From positions 37,295,366-37,359,365 of the forward strand of contig CAIIXF020000001.1 of NCBI GenBank assembly GCA_903813345.2: a stretch of 64,000 bases of DNA. The letters are read 5' to 3'. Origin of the DNA: Owenia fusiformis (taxonomy: Eukaryota > Annelida > Polychaeta > Sabellida > Oweniidae). Under the pieces are notes generated by a model. The model saw only the letters and a list, made by a program, of their open reading frames with translations, made no database searches and was not told where the DNA came from. Below, piece by piece: positions 24,124-39,100 of this stretch. How positions within the stretch are numbered: the stretch's first letter is position 1; every line of letters begins with the position of its first letter. Both the position numbers and the translations under genes were made by a program.

Positions 24124-27100
24124 CTAAAATGGAACATTGTGGTCAGAAACATCGAAGAAAGCTATAGCTATCTCTCAGTCACACAAAACTAGTTTTCAAC
24201 TTGTCTTATCTCGACCTAAAACGTAAAACGGTCGATGGTCGGGTTGAAACGTTCTAAAATAAGATATACATTCCCCTCCATAAATGTGACAACCTCAGCT
24301 CCTTAACTACGTGTTAATTTTATTTACTTAACCTGCTATACAAAATTCTTATAATATTGATGAAAACGTAATTTGACTTTATTTCCAATACCTCCAAATT
24401 TTCTAATTTTTTCTCATTTACAATAAGTCGAAAATTAATGATAAAGGATAGGTATCGATATGGAGAACTGTCTTCAATAATGTTTTCTCTTAAACCAATC
24501 ATTGAAAACATTATGTAAAAAACATGGTATTTTATGTAATGTTGACTGATTGACAACAACTTAATGCGAAAATTATTTAGAAATATTCTATATAACTTTT
24601 TGTTAACATTTTTTGTTTTTTTTAGTGCAATTGTTTTTGCTCCTTTCTACCAATTCTTGAGAAATAAATAAAATGTCTTTCCGAACCTTGGTTGAACAAA
24701 ATAGCATATACAACATGTTTTTAGACCTCTCAATATTAAAGTTATACAAAGAAATTTTTGGTTGATTTTAAAAAAGTATTCAAAAAATTAAGACAAAATC
24801 CCCCCAAAATAGATAAAAATTAAGAAAAAACTTTATTTCATTAACAAGATACTTTTTTAAAATCAACCAAAATTTCCTTTGTACAATTACAATATTGAGA
24901 GACCTAAACATGTTGTGTTTATGTCGTTATTGTTCCAATGAGGTTCGGAAAGATGTTTCATTTCCCTCTGGAAACATGATACCAAGAACAAAACAAGTAT
25001 ATCTATTTCAAATTATATTGTTACCATTCAAAAGATCTCCATTAAATTGATAACTTGTGTGATTTGCAGAAATTTTTGATGACTGGTTTAAGAGAAACGT
25101 GTCTTCAAAAAGTTCGCCATATCGATACCCATTCTTTGATGAATTTTTGAAAATCTACATTCCCACGTTAACCTGTGAGAAATGCTAGGTTTGCCGCAAG
25201 TCATATGACAGAATATCCATCCATCTTTTACTGAAAATGCCCCGAAAGCTCGATTTCCCATTGCATTACATGGGAGTGACGATTTTAAAAAGTTCATCAA
25301 AGGAGTGGTATCGATATGAAGAACTGAATTCAACAATGTTTCTCTCTTTAACCAATCATTGAAAACATTCTGTAATAAACACGGTAATTTATATAATGTT
25401 GACTGATTGACAACAATTTAATGCGAAAATTATTTAGAAATATTTTATATAACTGTTTTTGTTAACATTTTTTTTAATGCATTTGTTTTTGATTCTTTTT
25501 ACCTGATAAAAATTAAGAAAAAACTTTTATTTCATTAACAAGATACTTTTTTAAAATCAACCAAAATTTCCTTTGTACAATTACAATATTGAGAGACCAA
25601 AACATGTTGTGTTTATGTCGTTTTGTTCCAATGAGGTTCGGAAAGATGTTTCATTTCGCTATGGAAACATGATACCAAGAACAAAACATGTGTTTGATGG
25701 GTTTTCTAAAACAATATAGATGAAAAAGATGACCATTAAATTGACGATGTGTTGAATTTTTAGATTTTTTATGACTGGTTTAAGAGAAACGTGTGTTCAC
25801 GTGTGATATCGATACCACTCCTTTATCATCAATTTTCGGTCTATTGTAATTGAGGAAAAAATTGAGAAAACTTGGAGATATTGGAAATAAAGTCAAGTTA
25901 CATTTCCATCAATAATTTAAGTTATTTCATCGCCAGTTAAGTAAATAAAAAATTCGAACGTAAAGAGGCTTTAACACATAGTTCAACGGGAGAGCTAAGG
26001 CTGCCAAACTTATGGAGGGAAGTGTAGGTAATGTAGCGATTTGAGGCATTTTGATCGGGGTGTTGTTGGGGCAAATTATTATGTGACTATCTGAGTTTAT
26101 GTTTTAATCCGATTAGAATATCTGGTCTTGTACGCCGCAGATGGTGTGGAAGAGGTCAACATCAGTCTTGACCTAAAGCCAATGCTATAAAATTTCAACA
26201 AAACCATTCCACTCCTTTTTCAGACATAGCAAAAACGAAAAATAGTACTCATAAAAATGGACTAAATTTTTAACAATTGCTGCTTACTAGCCAAATTCAT
26301 ACGACATTAAAATATCTGCACTTTTTAAATGGCCGCTCGCAGGTAAAGGAGAGGGATTTCATCCAAAAAACATTAATATACTTTAAAACATTTTATTGAC
26401 TTCAGAACGTCGAATAAGTCTGTTCTCCCCCTTAACTTTTTTTTATTTTTACAGTTATCATACATTCCCATATCATTCTATAGCTTATGGAAAATGATGA
26501 TCCCCTTTAAAAGATCATTAATGAGCTCTTCCTAATAATATTGTTACAATGTTTCTTGAAAGTATGAGGTTGACAATTGATCACATCAAAATAGTAAAAT
26601 TATTCGAAGATCAACCAGCGGAGACACATTATAGCCATAAAACATTATAATAATTTGGTGGCGGCGGTTTCAGATTCGGAATCCTGATGGTATCTCAAAA
26701 TTTTGATAACTTTTTTCTTGACCTACTTTCTGTACATCATATCTCAAAACTGATCTTGGATACCTATCATTCTTCTCTAACAGTACACACAAAAATATGA
26801 AAGTATAGTGCGGAAATCGCAAAATCAAAGAAAATGACTGAGATTTCGACCTTGACCTTAGATCTTTATCTCTTATTTGATATAAGAAAAACGATTTCGA
26901 AAATCTGACGATTTTGAACTTGAAAGGTCTTACATCCTGAACCGGAAGTCGGATTTCAATTCTGTTTTCAGAGTCGGAATCCTGAGACGTTGTAAATGAT
27001 TCATTATCAGTAAGTACCAATGCATATTCTGTACAGTACATATCCATTGATGAACAATGTAATAATAGAAAAATGATAAAGCTAAGTACATTGAATGATG

Positions 27101-30100
27101 AACATCATTAAAGGCAGAATCAGATGTACTGTAGCAATTACTTTCATCACTTTGGTGCTTATTCTTGACGAAACTTGTTTTAATTTTAGAATATTGTGGG
27201 CTCATATTATTCCATGTCTATTTTCTAAAATATTCAAAGTTATTCTTTATTTGAGGAAAATTAATGATTTTTACAGTCATGCCATTCTTATTATTTGGGA
27301 GGATTAAAATACTGTCCCCCCATTTTTGCATTATGAACCTTAAATAGCTTCGCCAACTGATAACATATCACAGATCTTTTGGCAGATATTATATATGAGC
27401 TTGTAAGGAATATATTGGTAGATCAATGTACATATCGCTTGCAATTTTGTCACTCCCTATAGATCTGATTCTGCCTTTAGTACAAACCTCATTTCATCCA
27501 AATGATGAACATCGATCTGGTACTTACGTATTTTGAGGCAGTTCGTGCGCGGCATTCTTATGTTTTCGAAATGTGCCCAAAAATATAAAACATGTGAAAC
27601 CACGTTAATGAAAACACAGAATTGTGTTAAGGGCTGATGTGAAGAAGTAAGTCCATCCTAGTGTGGATTGAGCCAAAGAACCATCGCTTTTCGGGCGAAT
27701 GCTCTATACCACTGTGCTGTGGGACCGAACGGCTCTTTGACATCCACACAGCATATATGACATTGCAGCCGTTGCTGTCCAGACCAAATATTAGTTTACC
27801 TGTCTTTCCAGGTTGTTATTCACTCTGTTGTATGATTTCACATAGTCATTCCCACGAGCCACTCTCCTATGGAGAGTCTTGGTTAAAGAATTGATCCTGT
27901 GCAAAGGGCTGATGTGAGAGTCAGTCCACCCTTGTGGGGAATTCATCATCTGATCAAATGATTTTTGGGAAAAAGTTGATAAAATCGAGTATGTTGGTGT
28001 AACACCGATGTACTTTGTAAAACATATACTTACCAGAAGGTTTAGTAACTCCATCTGACAACAGAATAACTATATTGGGAGCGTCAGGACGATCCCCTCT
28101 CTCTGGAGTAAAATACAAATTCGTCATTCTTTCCAAAGCTGCAAATGTATGCGTTGTACAGTCTACTTCAGTAAGATTCATTGTCTCTATACTCTGAATA
28201 AGTTTGTCAGGGTTGCGCACGTCTGACAGAAATGCAACATGTTGGGTTCCTTTATTAAAAGTTAGTGCAGCCATTTGTACGCCATCATTCTCAATACTGG
28301 GACTTAAGAAGAAGGCTCGAGCAATTTCTGTCATAAAAGTTCGAATCCTATCTTTATCAGCATCGGAAATAGAGCAGGATGTATCCACGGCAAATACAAT
28401 ATCAATGGCCTTCGAGCAATTTATTCTAATTGCTGAAAAATAAAAATAAAGTAACTCTGGAGATGAACAGTATCATATTAAACTTACGATAATCGGAGTA
28501 TCATAAGGTTATCTTACGTGGTTCACAAGTTTCTGTTACGTTACTACAGACCAGACCTCTACAACAATCGCCATCTGATGAACATCTCTGACTTCTCTCT
28601 CTACAACCTATAAAATAAACGTTGACCTAACATACAAAACAAGAAGTCTGAAGTCTGAAAACTCAATGAGATTAGATGTAAAAAGAGCAAAGTAGATTTT
28701 AAGATGATTTAGGCCTAGCTATTTCAAAGTGCATAATGTACAAACATGTTCCTGTAAATCCACATGCCATTACTTCATTGACCTTTACGCAGCAGTCAAG
28801 TCCATTTCCGTTTCCATTTCCATTTTCACATGGTTGACCAAGTTCTTGACATGCTTTTTCTGAAAAGTATTCGCATTGAAAATCTATGACTTCATATTTA
28901 AAACAGGTTTTCGTATACAGTCTATAAATAAGCAATAACCATTTTATCTAGCCTGCCCAATATTGATATTTGTTGTCCTAAACAATTTAGATATCTGAGT
29001 AAAATCTAGAATTGTGTAGAATCAGTGGTCGAGCAGTAAACCGTTCATAGTATCACGAAATCATCATTTTTATATAACATTGATAATCATGGCCCAGATT
29101 GTGTTTGGCTGTCATTAAAAGTGTAAGTATTGTCCTCACATTTTCCCATTACAACAGGGTGTTTACCAATTGAATGTGACAATTGAACGCGCGGGGTAAG
29201 GTACAATACGAGGCGATGAAATTATGCAAACTGATGTTTTCATCGTTTGAGAAAGATCTGGTCTAGTTTCTAGATATTTTAATATATCAATGTCTGACCC
29301 GCGCGTTATATCGTATACACATATTTGAAACCAAATAGATGGCGTCACTTCAATAACGCATCCATAGCGAATTCACCCCGGGGAATTCACATACCAAACT
29401 TCCATCCCATCAAAAATTATACTCAAGAGAGTGTCTGAAGCAAAATGATACCGAAGTACTTTTTCCAAGCTAAGTAACGAAATCGGCGTTAGGGACAGTA
29501 GTACCCCTGAATAGTTGTTTTTACCTTTTGTACACTTTTGTGGGACTTTGTCCCAACTAACCGAGGTTCCGATTTGTTCACATGTTAATACAATTGGTCC
29601 CTCTGGCTCAAAGTCATCATCGCATTCAACAGTCACCTGATCACCGCACGCGTTATTACCGACTGTCGGTGATCGTCCTCCGTTTTCTGGTGCTACTATA
29701 TCAATACACTGTAGCCCTGTGAGACGATAGAATAAAATAAAATATATCAAAATCCGATGTATAGTTGCTGTGATGTGCGTAAGTCTTTGCCTCTGTCCTT
29801 TAATACTATCAATACATTGGTAATAATATCAATACTTGTATAAGAGTAACGTGCAGTATATAAGTGCTACGTTAGTCTTCTATGGAAAAAGCTTGTACAA
29901 ACTTTCGCATGTTGGGACTGGACCATCAAGTTCACCATTGGACTCGCACTCGACAGTTTTATCAATTTGACCAGCTGGATTTCTCGACAGCGTGTAACAG
30001 TCGTTGCAACTAAAACGTGTGACATCGTATCTATTAAAGCGGCAGTGAAAAACCCTTAACTTCTAAAGTCAAAATTCAAAACTTCAGTCAATCATTGAGC

Positions 30101-33100
30101 ATAAGCACAATATCGAAGAGATATTAATTGGAATGTTAAACGGATTTGCTTCTTCATAATTTCGGCCAAGCAATATTTTCACACAATTTTGCTGATTAAG
30201 GGAGAGGGGTCAAAATCTCGGGGGGGGGGGGGGGGGGGGGGCTCCAGCTTCCCCTCCCTTCGACCATTAAAAAACGAAGTAGCTCATAGGCCAGTCAGAA
30301 TGATCGAAAATTGTTTGCATTTTTAAGAAGTTGGCACATCCTTTAATGGCAGTACCTGAATGATACAATCTCGCCAGGTTTGAATCGTCCTTGTTGATTC
30401 GGAGCACTTCCGGAGTCGATTCTCCCATTCTGCGGAGCAACGGGGTACTCACAATCGGGAGCTAAAAACACGTTTAAATTAAATTAAAATAAATTCCAGG
30501 GTATTTGAGATTCTATTTATGTAGTTGAATCCCCAACCCTTTGGGTTTATCGGCAAAATTAGGAAATTTTCGTCTTTATCGAATTTCCGTGATGTTTAAT
30601 TTATTTTAACTGTCCTCCTCTCGGTCCTGCAGCGTCAGACCCGGATGCCATTGTGGTGATTCCCTTTCTAAAACCTACCGCCATCTCTAGAAAAGTTGTG
30701 ATCTTTCTCGATGAAAACCGAAAATGTCCTCGTTCTGCCGATTAACCCACACGATTGGGGATTCAACGACATTAAAAGAGTTTTTTAAATGCGTGGAAAT
30801 TTCTCCTATATTGTAATCAGAAGTTAGAACGAAAGTTAGAATGTAAGTAATACCTAGCACATTTGCCCCGATTCATTGGCCGGCGATTTGCCGATATGCC
30901 TTGGTCACATTTACTCCGATTTTCACTACGGCGCCCGGCCGATTGAGTATTTTTTTTGTTCAAAATTGAATACAATATTGAACAAAACACTCAATCGGCC
31001 GGGCGCCGGTCGATGGATCGGAGCAAACGTGAACCAGGTTTAGAGTATTTTGTTTAAAATTGAAGGTCAAATCTCAAAGGATTGGTATCGATATGGTGAA
31101 CTTTTTGACCACTCGTTTCTCTTAAACCAGTCATCAAAACATTCTGAAAATTTTACACATCGTCAATTTAATGGTCATCTTTTGGATGGTAACATTATAA
31201 TTTGAAATATATATATAATTAATTGTCCTTGTCTGACCACATTAGAAGAGCAGCTATTATATGTGCTACACAATACATAGTACTTACCAATGCAACGACC
31301 TTCAGTACACTTAAGATTTCCACCTCTACAACAATCCTCATCTTCCACACATGGCCCAGTCTCAGGCACACAGCATATACTTTCTTTGCATCGTAAACTG
31401 GTACCCTGTAAACCCTCGCAGCATTCCCCCTCAGATCTACAACCTCGTTGCTGGACTTCTTTGCATTCTATAGAGCTAGGGGTGTATGTTGGTTCTGTTG
31501 TCACCTCTGTAAATTTTATAATCTTTTTTGAATATTGAAAATTCATTTTATATGCATAAATATTCGAAATAATGTTTAAAAAACAACGAACAACTTGAGA
31601 ATAAATAGAAAATCAAGTGGTGCAAAATAACACATAGCGAATATTTGAACACATCGAACAAGGTAAACAAAATAGCATCTGTGAAAACCTCAATTGAGAA
31701 TGATAGCATGTCAAATAAGAAAAATAATCAAATCCATGTCAAAACAACAAGTTGGTGTTTTCTATTTAAACGTTAAACGGTATTCTGCAGTTAGAACGTT
31801 AACCTTTTTTATAAGCCTGTGTGAAAAGTCAAGCTATCCGATTAGCCCAGATTTCTGTAGGAATATTTTCAATGTTTCAATTCAATTATTGAAGATAGAA
31901 TTCACATAGATTCTCATGATCCGGTGTTTATTAAACTTAGGATGTCACAGCGCATGGGCATAGCTGACCAATAAAATTTAGAACTGAATTAGCATCCAAC
32001 TCACCACATTCTTGGTTTGAACTTTTGATACTCTTTGGCATTCGATTTTCGATCCAAAGGTTTAACTAATATGCCAGAAGTTCGAACCAGAGTGGTACAA
32101 AATATTTAATTAAGAAATCAAAATTGCACTTGCAAGATCACTTGTCTATTCAAACAGTTCGGCGTTCTGAAATTTGCACATTCGCGCTGTGATGCGCATG
32201 CACGTTGTGTCATTAGTAGTCATACCATATGGATTCATGCATAGCTTCCAGGGGCGTAGGAAGGTGTAAATTCAACGCTACGCCAAAAAGTATGAAAGAA
32301 TTGTGTCAAATCCTCTAAATCAAAACGCCTATTTTATGCTCGTAAAACATCATTTTATTGCAATACCTTTCTAATGTGTTTTAAATGTTCGAATGTTTTT
32401 CATCATATAAAATCACCATGGAAAGTCGATACTTTAAATGTCGCCACAACTCATTCTTACTTTTCTCATGTAAATTTTCTCGAACGATATAGACGACCAA
32501 TTTCCAGATAATAATGAGAGATTTTTAATTATTTTTTAATAATTGTATTAAGATACATGTATTGTCTGATTCCATCGTGTACCGTGTAATACTACAATGC
32601 TGAAGAAACAACTATGATCAATCGATTTAAAGAATCGTGATCAATAATACAATTAACCCTAATGCCTGCAACCTTTTTTATAACACTTATTCGCAGGATC
32701 AAATAAGTCCCCCGCTCCACAAAGGTCAAATAATAATCTAAGTTTTCTAGAAGTTGTGTACTGTATTACTTTCAAAGATAGCAGACGAAGACTTTCATGA
32801 AAATGTTCATGAAATAAAGCATGATATTGAAAGTTATCTTGTTTCTAATACTGTAGAAAATACAAAGTAATCATTATTGCTGTATTTGATAAATAATCAT
32901 TTACAGATTGAATTCACTTCTAACATGTATTTTATGAATTTCATTTTTCAAAAAGTGTCATTTATTTGTGGCTCAGGTTAGAAAAATAACAGAGGCATAA
33001 AAACCTTGCAAAACAGTACTATTGAAAAATGGAGCATATCATATGGTATCCAAAAAACATTTCTTTAGGCTAGCGTGCTCGAGAATACTTTTACAATTTA

Positions 33101-36100
33101 GCACAATGAGAAAATATGACTAAAGAATATAGGGAAATTTAAAGCCTTTTTTATTCTCACTTTCCAACACTACGTTTTGGCGTACATTGTTCCTACGCCA
33201 CTGGCTTCCATTTGGCCAGTCAGATGACTTCGATTGTATATCATATGGTATCCAAAAAACATTTCTTTAGGCTAGCGTGTTCGAGAATACTTTTACAATA
33301 TAGCACAATGAGAAAATATGACTAAAGAATATAGGGAAATTTAAAGCCTTTTTTATTCTCACTTTCCAACACTACGTTTTGGCGTACATTGTTCCTACGC
33401 CACTGGCTTCCATTTGGCCAGTCAGATGACTTCGATTGTATACATGGTTTTAAGAAACTGTTTGAATAGAACTGTTTCAATAGAATGATGAAAAGTTCGA
33501 ATAAGAAAAACGTTTTAATAGGTTCGAACTGCAGAATACCGTTCAAAGTAAGAATGCAAAAAATTAAAACTTCAAACAAGAAAAATGAACAAAAGTTTAT
33601 TCATAAAAGTTCATGTACTATATAGAACATTGAGTTTGGCGTATCACTTTCTTTATTCGACACACATTATTTTTCTTGGAGTTCTCAACATTTTCTTTGA
33701 ATTATTTTTGAATCTGAACTGATTTTTTCTTTATTTGAAGTTTTGAAAAATATGCTTTGATTTAATTTTTTAAGATTTGATAAATTTGTTGGTGTTTTAA
33801 ACAACATTTTGAATGATCAAAATATATCAAAACTTTTGCGATTTTTCAAAGGGAACCCGAAAAAGTAAACCCCTTGCGTTTCCTATGACGCACATTTTTC
33901 AGTTCAAATTCTTAGATTGAAAAAATAAACAAAATTGAATTGTCCCGTATTCCTGCTTCAAATGTTCATGCAATGTTCGTGCAATGTTCATTTGAAATAC
34001 TAAATGCAGTTTTTTAAAAAGGAATAGCAAACTTTTGCAATAGCTAAAACCTGCACATCGCTCTAGCATGAAATCTTACGTTGTTCAACTGTAAGATTCT
34101 AGCTTTAATAAAAGATTGTACAATAGTGAGCAAATGGGGCTAATCTTGTGTAAAAATACTCACGATAAACGTGTCATTATGCGGATTAGTTTTTGAGATG
34201 CTTCGATTGTCACCGACGATGGTTGGAGACTCCAAAAGAGTTTCCCAAAAGATGGCCATTATAACATTTTACCCTGTATCTTATTAACGACTAGTATTCA
34301 AGCCTAGTGCAACATACCACAGTGTTCGGGAGAGACTCGCCTAGCCTGCTATAACAATCTTACCATGGGTTGTCCACCGAATATTTAAGATAAATAAACT
34401 TGAAGACACTAACCCCCTCTACCAAGGTCAAAATCACTCCACCGCCAGCTTAAATTGAGATTTTCCACTGAACTTTGACATGCGTTCAGATAAATTAGGA
34501 CCTACCTCATAAATATTTAGTCCCGATTCACTTCCCAAACGCCAAATGCCGCTCTGATGGGGTAGGGAAGGAGAAAAATGACTTTTTATACAGAAAACCA
34601 AATCACTATATTATATATAATTTTTGGAAGGTTTCTTAATTTAGAACGTGACGTCAATACTGAATTAGAACGTTTTATAGCAAAATGATTGTGCTTTGCT
34701 ATTACGCAGAAAAAAGCTTTTAGCCACGCCAACTTTATACTAGAGCTTTAATAATCTTGTTGGCTGTATGAAAATGCAAAAATACATATTGCGTTTTATA
34801 GCGATGTGCAGGTTTAAATAGAAAATTCCAAAATCAAACAAGCGATATTAAACAATAAAATTAAAAATCGAATAAATACGCTTACTATAAATGTAGGTAG
34901 CTAAAAATATACTTCAACAAAGGTTCTTTTGAAAATGACATAATGGATTATAGAACACAAATGGATCTTATTCTACATAATTTATAATCGACAATGATAA
35001 TACACTTGTGCAACGAGTGCGATCCTTTGTGAAAAAATGATCTCATCTGCACTAGCGTTCGAATTTTTGGAGACTGCGAAAATGTATATTAACCCTTTCA
35101 TCCCCATTAGGTAAAGTGAATAAATCAATCATTATTTTTCAATCAAAAAATGTTTTGACAATTGGTTTGTATTTCAAATCTAAAATCCATGACAAATTTA
35201 GTGGCCTTAGCAGCACAACAGTATAGAGTATACATGTAGTTATGGTATTTGGACTCCGTGATTATGTTAACATTTTCTCTTTGAAGTTTCCCCCCAAATT
35301 TATTTGCAAACAGGACAATCTACTTTAATTGAATAAAAATATATTTGTGTCATTCTCTATAATCAATTGTGCGACTTTGCTTTTCTCCTCAGTTTGGGAG
35401 GAGTGGGAGGATGTCTGTATGTGAAAATATATGGTTTCCGAATTAAATGCCTTTGTGTCAATACACACTTGCTGCAATCTTATATTTAAATAGTAATTTT
35501 GGATTCTACAAACTAAATACTCAAACGTACATACTATTTTCAAATATAAAATCTAATTTCTACCTCAAATAAAAATCCTGACGCATTTTGTAGCAAATGG
35601 GGTCACCGCACTTAAAAACATCTCAGCCAATCTGGGTTCAAACTCTTAATGTTTTCCAAAGTATAAATTGACACTAAATTAGCTATTGTAAACCTAAACA
35701 TAATCCATTCTGCATCATAGGGATCCCTTGGGGATGTAAAGGTTAATATCTACATGTATTTCTAAATTCACCAAAATTCGAATGGAGATCTGATTTCTAA
35801 AGCGGACACTCTCAGCTTTCCAACAATCTACTATAATGCAGATTTGGGCCCTAGTATACACTACTAATACCTTTCAATTCAGCAGCAGATTGTTTGCAAT
35901 TTTTATCATAAGTTCTGCATAGGTTAAACCGTGTAGAGTTGTTCTTGAATCTCTTCATGTAACGCTTGGGGACAGAGCCCCCAATTTCACACCTCCTATG
36001 TGACCAATTACGACGAGCCGTACAGAAATAGTAATGGCAATTACTTTCATCGTCAGGAGTAAATTCTCCATATCTGTTATCGGTGCACTCTGGAAGAAAA

Positions 36101-39100
36101 ATATTAAAGAGTTATTAAACTATTCCTCTGTCCATTAAATGTCTTTCATCAGCAGCTCAAATGATGCACGTAGTTTTCCACGTGCACACTATTTGGTTAT
36201 TTGTTCGACATTGATGACCTTATTAACATTTAGTTCTGTCTATATGGAGAGAAATACTTTGATTTCGTAAGATAGGTCGATAAGTGTGTACTATTTAAAA
36301 AATACTTTTTATATTTTCTCCCAATTGTAACAAGATTGTATAACATCAACATGAAGATATCCGAACATCTCATTAAAACGAGACTTCAACGTGATTTAAA
36401 GCTGCGAAGTCTATATTGTGTGTTTGGTATAATTAATTTCCAGTGTTGATTTGAATTATCATCAATCTTTTTGAAAATCAATAATTACATTTTTCTTCTT
36501 CTAAATAACATGAAGTGACTCATGTTTAATGTTCCCATTTTTATAAGCTTGTCAGTTAGCAAGATTTTCTCATTGATTTTATTCAATGAATGTACACATT
36601 GTCTTTTGATTGTAGTGCACCATCAAATTGTAATGTTTTTGTTTTATGTAGAGGGTGACCAACTAAAACTCTCCCCTCTTATTCTTATTATGAAGGAATC
36701 TTCATGTACTTTTCTGAATGTATAGTGTTCAATTTATATTTAGCATTGGCTTATTAACACAAATCAGTTCATCATTTTAAATTGTTTAAGAAAAATTATT
36801 AGAAATTACAATATCCTACACAAGGTTGTGATAGTTACTTTGACCCGTAATTTGAAAACTCTGTACTATTTGTTATTTGATTCCCGTGAAGTCCCACGAG
36901 GTCCCAGGCAATGTTAAGTCTATGGAGGTCCACCGTGCCCCATTGGTGTGTGTTGGGCTTTAGTATATGGGGTACCACCGTGACTCGTCTGTGTATGTTT
37001 GTCTTAAAGCTATGCATCACCAATTTGATTTTATAAAGTCAGAACTAAGAATTGTTTCAAGAATTGAATTTTATTGATTGTCCTATTGAGCATTCTGTCA
37101 AAGTAGACCTAATTTTATTGTACTTTTTTTCTTTTCTTAATACCATTGATTTTGATTCCAAATAAGCTTTACTTGGGTTTCTCTTTCCACATGGAAATCC
37201 TTTTGAATCGGTCTTTTTTATGATCGAAGTATTTCCGATTATGGGAGAAAATACCGCCGGCCTTTTGTCGGTCTTAAAAAGATTTTTAGATCTTTCTCAT
37301 CTTGATCGGTCTGGACAGGTATTTTATAAAAAATCCGATGAAATCCCATAAAGTCCGACGAAGTCCTCTTCGAAAAGACCGCCGATCTTTTTGTAGAATG
37401 AGCAGTTCCATTATTTCACCGGTCTCCATCGGACATTATTTTAATCTGATCACCTTATACTTCCATGACAATTAGAAAACACGGGTAAAACGGGGGTAAA
37501 ACCGAGATTGGACGATAATTTGTGAAAAATTGTGCATCGTCTTTTTTGTATAAAGGAATACCTTTTGCTATTTTAAGTCGATCTGGGAAAATTCCGCTTT
37601 TAAGAGATAAATTAAAGATAATGTAAAAGAGGATGGTGAAATAACAATCCACAATCCTCAATGATAAAGGTTTAAAATCATCATGTCCTGCTGCAGAGGG
37701 TTTTAAGTTGGTTATTATTTTATTCAATTCATTTGCTTAAACAGTATCTAGCAAAAGAGTTAAAGCTTGTCTCCCTATATTGCATAAAGTCCAAAGAATT
37801 TTTATTTGAATTTGGTATTTTACTCGCTAATCGTTTAGAATTGTTTTAGCTAATCATTTATCAATTTACTACAAAACTTTTTTGTTTATCAGTTAATTCA
37901 ACATTATCTTGAATAAAAGACTTTCAAATATTTAATCATTTTTATTTTTCCTCTGAAGTATCTCATTAATTATTTTGCCAATTTGCCTTTATGTTTCCCT
38001 GATAATGTGCAAATTTTTAATTGTAATACTGTTTTTGAGACAATTTTATTGTGGTTTTTAATTGATTTGCAAAAGATTTATATTGCTTTATATTTTGATC
38101 GTTGGGATCTCGGAGGTATTTTTTGTTGAGTTTGCTTTTATTTCTAATTGATTTAAGTATTGCTGATGTTAACCTGGGACCTAACCGACCGGTTCAAGAA
38201 CGACTCCCAGAGTTGTTGTTTTTGGGTATTATTTTGTGATTGTGCCAATTTTGATAATTTTCAAACAATAAATAAATACTGAAATGCTTAATATCCAGTG
38301 ATTGACCCTCGAGTATACTCACAAGTGACACAATGCTATAATTATTCTCGATTAACACCGTCATACAGTTGCCAAATCTGATGAATTTGAAAACAAGAGT
38401 GGTTTTCGCGAGTCTTGATTTTAGCCAGCGTCGAAAAGTTGGTCCAACCAAAGAGCCAAAGACCATTATGTTTTATATGGACCAGAATCAGTTTTTAGTT
38501 CTGGCCGGCGAATAGGCGTCAAGCACTCGACATTGCCTTGAAACATTAAGCAAGTTTGGAAAGGTATGCTTTAAATACTAAGAATACAAAGTGAAGCGGT
38601 ATGATCATCAAAATGAAAAGAAGATAATATTTCTAACATATGTTATATGTTATAAATATATATTCGCTTGTGATTAAGACCTTACAATTGTAAAGTACGA
38701 AGCAGTAATCATGACTCTCGCGAAGAAATAATTATTGTTTATATTTCTTATTTCAAAGGAAGAAACAGTTGGTTGGTGAAGCTAGTCAAGTTTCAAAGTG
38801 AAAATAGAGAAATTGATCTCCCGATAAATTCTCGCAAGTAATAAATGTGGTTTTCATATTTATAGAAAAATGATCTACTTTATTTTGAAATAACCAAGTA
38901 TACACTTTGAGGATTTTTAGAAAAAGACATAATAAGGAATTATATGAGCCCAATAAACAATTTTTGTCAAGCGTGCTCCGACTACTACTTACTAAATCTG
39001 ATACTTCCCTTAACAGATACCCGAAAGGTTTGCTTTGAATATTTCTTTCTGCAATGAGATTGGAGTTCTTAAATGTACTTACCAAAGTTAGGAAAGTCAG

